NCBI GenBank assembly: GCA_945883815.1
Contig: CAMCYJ010000027.1
Location: 1-36,776 of the forward strand
Length of the DNA: 36,776 nucleotides
Direction of reading: 5' to 3'
Origin: Akkermansia muciniphila
Lineage (GTDB): Bacteria; Verrucomicrobiota; Verrucomicrobiia; Limisphaerales; UBA9464
In this document: piece by piece, positions 34,201-36,776 of the stretch
Layout: every line of letters begins with the position of its first letter
Numbering within the stretch: the stretch's first letter is position 1
Position numbers and translations under genes: made by a program
The notes under the pieces: model-generated
The model's database searches: none
The model's input: the letters and a program-made list of their open reading frames with translations, nothing else
Told to the model about the DNA's origin: nothing

Positions 34201-36776
34201 AGCGGCCGTCTCGACGGTGCGAAAACGCAAACTCACCGAACTCAACCCGTCCGGATCGGAGACCCGAGCCGTGACGACCACGGGTTGCCCGGCTGCGGGG
34301 ACTGCCGGCGTGTGACGGACCAAATCAATGGAAGGACCGGCATTGTTGATCTTGCGGCTATTGGGCAAACCCGGTGTGCCCAGATTGCGGGGCACTTGCA
34401 GGCGGGCCGTCATTTCGAATCCGCCGCCGCGGGTCCGGAAGAGTACCTCGGGCCAACCTGCCTTCCAGCGAGCTCGCACCCGCAGGGTCATTCGGGATCC
34501 ATCATTCAGACCACCGGACATCGGAGCGCGGATGCAATTCCGGCCGGCATCCAGGTCGCCCGGCGCAATGACGCGTAAAACACGACTGCCCTCAAAGGCT
34601 CCCGTCGATTCGATCCGTGAGCGGCGGTGATGTCCCAAGAACGACCACCCATTGGCGGCGGTGCCCGAGCCCACCTCGAATCCACCATTGGTGACGATCA
34701 CGGTCCCGGCGGCATTGAGGACCTCCAACTGGTCCAGAAGGCATTCCCCGGCCCCCAACATGCCCAACTGCAAACGCGTGGCAGGCTGGGTACTGAAGCG
34801 GAGGGTGTCGGTCAGGGTGAACTGCTGCCACTCGCCCTTGGCCGTTTCATCCGAATCCGCCCAACTGGAAGCCCGAAGGGGATCGGCACGGGCATCCACC
34901 AATTCCATGGAGGAACCACCGCCGCCAGACCATTGCCCCCATCGACCCGCATCCCGATAATCCACCGAGGAAACTTCGATGTGGATCGTGTCGCTGGACA
35001 CCTGGCCCAGCGAGTTGGTGCTCAGGATTAGGTCTGGCTTGGACAGGGACAAACGCTCCCCGGAATTCCGCAGCGAACCCGACCAGTTGCCGAAGGAGTT
35101 GGCTGCGGTTAATTGAGCGTGGTTGGCCCGGAGGCGTTCCACATTCCGACCGACAACCACATACCCCCCGCCCGGAATCGAAGCTCCCGCCGGAAAGGTG
35201 TACGAGACACCTTGCGCCAAACGCCAACCGGCCAAATTCACCGGTTGGGAAGATCGATTGTGCAATTCAACAAATTCATCCGCGTCATCGTCCGAGATCG
35301 GATGGTACATGATCTCATTGAGCACCACCTCCTCGACCCGGCGCGCTGCATTGGCCTTTCCGGGGGTGAAAGATTCCAGACGCCTCCAACCCGAAGCCCC
35401 GTCCGGCGTGCGCCCCGAAGCCACCCCATTTTCCTGAGCCCCAAAGCGAACAGCATCGAGTACCCTCACTCCATTGGAACTGATGAACCAAACGGTCTCG
35501 CCAGCGGAGCTCAACCGAAAACCGAGAGCATTCTCGTCCAACACCAAGAAACCACCCGGTGCCAACACCGTACCGGCCGGGATCCGGAACCGATTGGTCT
35601 GAACATCATCGGTCAACACACAACCCGACAAGTCCGCCGGTTGGGTGCTGCCATTGTACAGTTCCAGAGTGTCGAGTTGAGGCAGGTCGGTGTGGGCCAA
35701 CACTTCATTGATCAACACTTTCGCAGCGGGATCCAATGGCGGCAGAGCGTCCATCTGACCGGGATTTCCACCGCGTACGGCGCTGATCGTCCACGCGCGA
35801 GGATCGGCCTCGCCATAACTGGGGTTGGCCAAGACCAAGGAGTGACCTGAACCATCGGCGGCGGTGGGCCAGGGATCGCGGGTTCCGAAATCGGTCACCA
35901 ACTTCTGAGCGCCCATTTCATCCCGCAACTCGAGCGGCCCTCCCGATCCATTGAAGCTGCCCGAATAAGGGCCCAAAACATCCCGAATCCCATAGCGTTC
36001 CATCAAGGCGGCCGGATCTTTGGCCACGACCACAAACTGACCGGCCCCCAGTCGGAATCCCTCCGGAAACTGGAAGCGGACCGTCCCTTCAATCTTCCAG
36101 CGGGAAAGGTCCTCGAACACATCCCCCGCATTGTACAGTTCCACGAACTCCAACCCCGGGGTCCCGGGAAGGGTCTGCGGGTGGTACTGGATTTCGCTGA
36201 AGACGATCCGCGTGCGCCGACTGGAAAGTCCCAACCCTTCCCGTTGAGGCTGATACGTCACCTCATTGGCTCCGGAAACCGTACCGTAGTCGCGGAACCG
36301 CACCACCGCCACGGCATTGGTATCGCGTCCCGCGACGGTCAGACCCACCTGCACCGAACTGGGCATGGAAAGGGTCGTGGACCCCAGCGCGGTCCAGTTG
36401 GTGCCGTCGAAGGAACCAAATCCGGAGAGCGAAGCCCCGTCGCGTCGCAGTCGCAGCCATGTCTGGGGGTAATTCACCGGATACCCACCTCGCGGGGCGG
36501 TCATCGGGGCGTTGGCACCGCTGAACGGGCGATTGCGAAAGAAGCAACCCACGGAGGGCGATCCGGCAAAGGCTCCGGCGAAGGGCGCATTGGCCTCGAT
36601 TCCGGAGCGGACGACCAATCCGGCCGTCATGTAAGGATCGGTGACGGTCAACCCGTCCACGCGAACCCGAAGATCAAAATTTCCAGTCAGCGACTGTGCG
36701 GCAAAGCCGGCCGAGTCGGTCGTTCCACTGATGTCGCCACCGCGGGCCGAGATATCAAACCCGCCTCGGGCAACCC
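28270..36776 (-). CDS. Giant secreted lamin-tail/CotH/cadherin-like protein, 5' end beyond window
   Basis: At least 2834 residues; the frame is open through the right edge, so the N terminus and signal peptide are missing. Numbering from the GTG codon at 36660, the parts are: a lectin/laminin-G-like beta domain (1-140); lamin-tail domains starting near 152, 314, 444, 1368, 1535, 1690, 2228 and 2569, each opening with an INE- or SEI-like motif; a CBM-like region (610-760); a Y-like domain (775-870); a CotH kinase-like domain (about 935-1265) with GNWDTWG and LPWDMDW; four cadherin/He_PIG-like repeats (1845-2225); a jelly-roll-like domain with DDGYVLWVNG (2385-2545); and a C-terminal domain ending RFYRVLD. 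CotH kinases phosphorylate proteins outside the cytoplasm in spore formers and effector systems. Role here unknown, perhaps surface attachment or matrix. The stop overlaps the rhodanese start. Confidence 0.85.
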   Translation of the reverse strand, partial: VARGGFDISARGGDISGTTDSAGFAAQSLTGNFDLRVRVDGLTVTDPYMTAGLVVRSGIEANAPFAGAFAGSPSVGCFFRNRPFSGANAPMTAPRGGYPVNYPQTWLRLRRDGASLSGFGSFDGTNWTALGSTTLSMPSSVQVGLTVAGRDTNAVAVVRFRDYGTVSGANEVTYQPQREGLGLSSRRTRIVFSEIQYHPQTLPGTPGLEFVELYNAGDVFEDLSRWKIEGTVRFQFPEGFRLGAGQFVVVAKDPAALMERYGIRDVLGPYSGSFNGSGGPLELRDEMGAQKLVTDFGTRDPWPTAADGSGHSLVLANPSYGEADPRAWTISAVRGGNPGQMDALPPLDPAAKVLINEVLAHTDLPQLDTLELYNGSTQPADLSGCVLTDDVQTNRFRIPAGTVLAPGGFLVLDENALGFRLSSAGETVWFISSNGVRVLDAVRFGAQENGVASGRTPDGASGWRRLESFTPGKANAARRVEEVVLNEIMYHPISDDDADEFVELHNRSSQPVNLAGWRLAQGVSYTFPAGASIPGGGYVVVGRNVERLRANHAQLTAANSFGNWSGSLRNSGERLSLSKPDLILSTNSLGQVSSDTIHIEVSSVDYRDAGRWGQWSGGGGSSMELVDARADPLRASSWADSDETAKGEWQQFTLTDTLRFSTQPATRLQLGMLGAGECLLDQLEVLNAAGTVIVTNGGFEVGSGTAANGWSFLGHHRRSRIESTGAFEGSRVLRVIAPGDLDAGRNCIRAPMSGGLNDGSRMTLRVRARWKAGWPEVLFRTRGGGFEMTARLQVPRNLGTPGLPNSRKINNAGPSIDLVRHTPAVPAAGQPVVVTARVSDPDGLSSVSLRFRTVETAAFSSVAMRDDGAGGDALAGDGIWSGTLNGRGSGELVQFIVEAFDNASSTASSIFPTGTVYAGLPAVSGANIRWGDPVPTGTFNHVHAWLTASQNTWLSNGQDSSLVGGLDNTFRDCTLVHGNLRVIYNAGIRRKGSPFTGQADYSLTVPGDDLLLGTRDRVFGLTGNGGEEETRMRNQIANWIARKMGLPYLNTAYMQFYRNGSPYGSVSEDLEQPSNDYAEAWYPEGGSGDLRKVAFAFEFDDFGGFEATGADLGVYRNPNGQYNLSRYRYTWQGRPTGTTANDFTNFFAMVTAANDRTANFVPNLLNIADINQWMRSFALDGCLGNWDTWGTGNSQNKYIYFQPGGRWRILPWDMDWVLGVGDPTNRRLFGGNDGAVNVMFDTPIFQRMAWRAYQDAVSGPLTSAQYQPQFTARSAALAFNGVTGISSPSVIGSYLNGRRTYINTQITASDAKAFAITSNGGNNFTSATPVAVIDGTAPFATAAIEVNGTPMPLEWTSPQVFRIRVPLVGVTNVLNLVAVRADGTPLPGMTKSVTVRYTGVIQQAADYVGINEIHYNPLEPGASFVEIFNRSLSTSFDLSGCRLNGVDYTFPDGSVIPPANYWVLVRDRAAFVLAYGSGVRVLDEFAGSLDNGGERLSLVRGSGTNEVVISEVRYDDAPPWPSVADGRGSSLQRIDASQSSWRVANWMAAETNAVNRVTPGRANAAAGALVAFPPVWINEVLPANVSGPKDNAGDRDPYLEVFNTGSNDLDLGGYYLTDNWTNRLAWAFPFGSVVPAGGFLTIWADGEPGESASGIPHTSFRLSPTNGVVALVRDDGGVAGATVLDHLSWRSLPADRPLGLIPDGLARSVRTLFYPTPGATNDASFPDFRVTINEIMAQNRVTVVDPADGDYDDWFELHNGGTNTVDLSGFYLTDRLTNSVGSMFRIPSGYPIPAGGFIRIWADNETGQNQPGTADLHVNFSLAREGEQVGLFDPRGVLVDGITFGAQTNDVSLGRFPDGAPAPLYSMEVPTPGLPNALVGGNRPPVFAPLAPMSSPEAVLITFTVGAVDPDQGQTVTYALGADGPPGAVIDPNSGRFQWLPSENEGPGVYSFLVRASDNGSPVRTSLLRGQLTVTEVNVAPILPAAVTLEAKEGVEFLARLEASDADRPVQALTFELDGIAPLGLTLSPNGHIAWTPDESFGGTVQTVAYRVRDDGVPSLSVSGVVQIRVVEIDNPPRFEPLAPQQLTEGKAWSVNLVATDPEGTSVRFQVDGPAPKGLVLEPQSGVVFWTPSESQGPATVVVLIRAIDGSPDAQSVVRELLMEVAEDNQPPSIASIAPITVEEGQLVSFVAQASDPDLPAQSLRFSLEAGAPAGASIDPISGLFQWTPNDDAGASTQTVSVRVTDDGPGNLSATQRVEISVRPRFKVVFSEILRRSSPVGGEFIEMFNRSSQTTWDLSGLRLTGSNLSFTFPVGSSMAPGARVLVVASRNVITGVFGVFPGILGEWTGTLGPVADSLRLVRPAAAGSPESELDRVDYDGLAPWPSGSQGPNRSLQLIDARQDRNRLGNWTEASAFQGSRAVLSFRDVWKYYQDGAPAGGTNWVTPGFNDTTWSSGGGLHFVESAAVATNKTTALTLGQSAYYFRRKVTIPTLTAGVSVRFRVMLDDGYVLWVNGRKAHFLGMDDVVVTHETLANRTVADAAIEGPFTLPSQFLIPGENTFAVEVHQSNLGSSDIVFGLEMTLEGGDSATVTPGAPNNVAAVLPEFPTLRINEVLPRNTRGLVDASGKFEPWLELVNTGSSPVSLEGLFLAENAQGTNRWVFPSSGVLEPGGFRVVFADGEPAQSSASEWHASFRLPAIEGAGFLVMLGRDLGGVPQVVDLFRSVVGSADDRSWARQPDGDPASLVQTNPTPGAANQGFLAPRLELLEFLPDGSLRLLVRGAVGRRYRLDRGDVLGVWSPSRDWSAAETVTVLNEPGFDANATRFYRVLDVTPQ

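Overview
The window looks like chromosomal DNA from a free-living member of the Verrucomicrobia or a close PVC-group relative. The pointers are high GC content, a DUF1552 protein, a pseudopilin of the H-x9-DG type, a BlaI/M56 pair, secreted proteins with Ig-like domains and a beta-rich C-terminal domain ending in an RFYRV-like motif, and a giant lamin-tail/CotH protein. I infer this from family content; no rRNA or tRNA gene is visible to confirm it. Most genes lie on the minus strand.

Layout. 1-1268: a noncoding stretch with a degenerate repeat and a hairpin, then an Rpn-type PD-(D/E)xK nuclease gene. 1551-4520: a DUF1552 Tat-exported protein, divergent from an unusual subtilase with an STN-like N-terminal domain. 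4564-8865: a tight minus-strand cluster, DUF3570 outer-membrane protein > ApbE flavin transferase > TlpA-like thioredoxin > DUF4266 lipoprotein > Ig-domain secreted protein. 9077-9934: tcdA. 10179-12470: pseudopilin, a possible small gene, DUF883 membrane protein and two gene-poor stretches. 12470-14032: rmuC. 14053-15512: blaI-like repressor and M56 peptidase. 15684-18225: dprA, pyrH, frr. 18345-19814: gatA, divergent from dprA. 19880-26285: a run of TPR protein, ugd, UDP-sugar epimerase, NUDIX hydrolase and a UvrA-like ATPase. 26481-36776: sialidase-like protein, rhodanese and the giant multidomain secreted protein, which runs off the right edge.

The most interesting system is the 5789-8865 cluster. 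The DUF3570 barrel carries DGISGAT, the form of site at which ApbE enzymes attach FMN to threonine, and the ApbE gene overlaps the end of the DUF3570 gene. The Ig-domain protein at the end of the cluster carries a related HGLSGAT. With the TlpA-like thioredoxin and a DUF4266 lipoprotein ending in GGGGCGCN, this suggests an envelope redox module built on covalently flavinylated proteins. The motif and gene order are seen directly; the function is inference.

A second notable unit is the giant protein (at least 2834 residues in the window, eight lamin-tail domains, one CotH kinase-like domain, four cadherin/Ig-like repeats). Its stop overlaps the start of a membrane-anchored rhodanese in an ATGA junction, and a sialidase-family gene follows. 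The remaining genes are mostly housekeeping: tRNA modification and charging, nucleotide metabolism, DNA uptake and repair, and UDP-glucuronate/galacturonate supply for surface polysaccharides.
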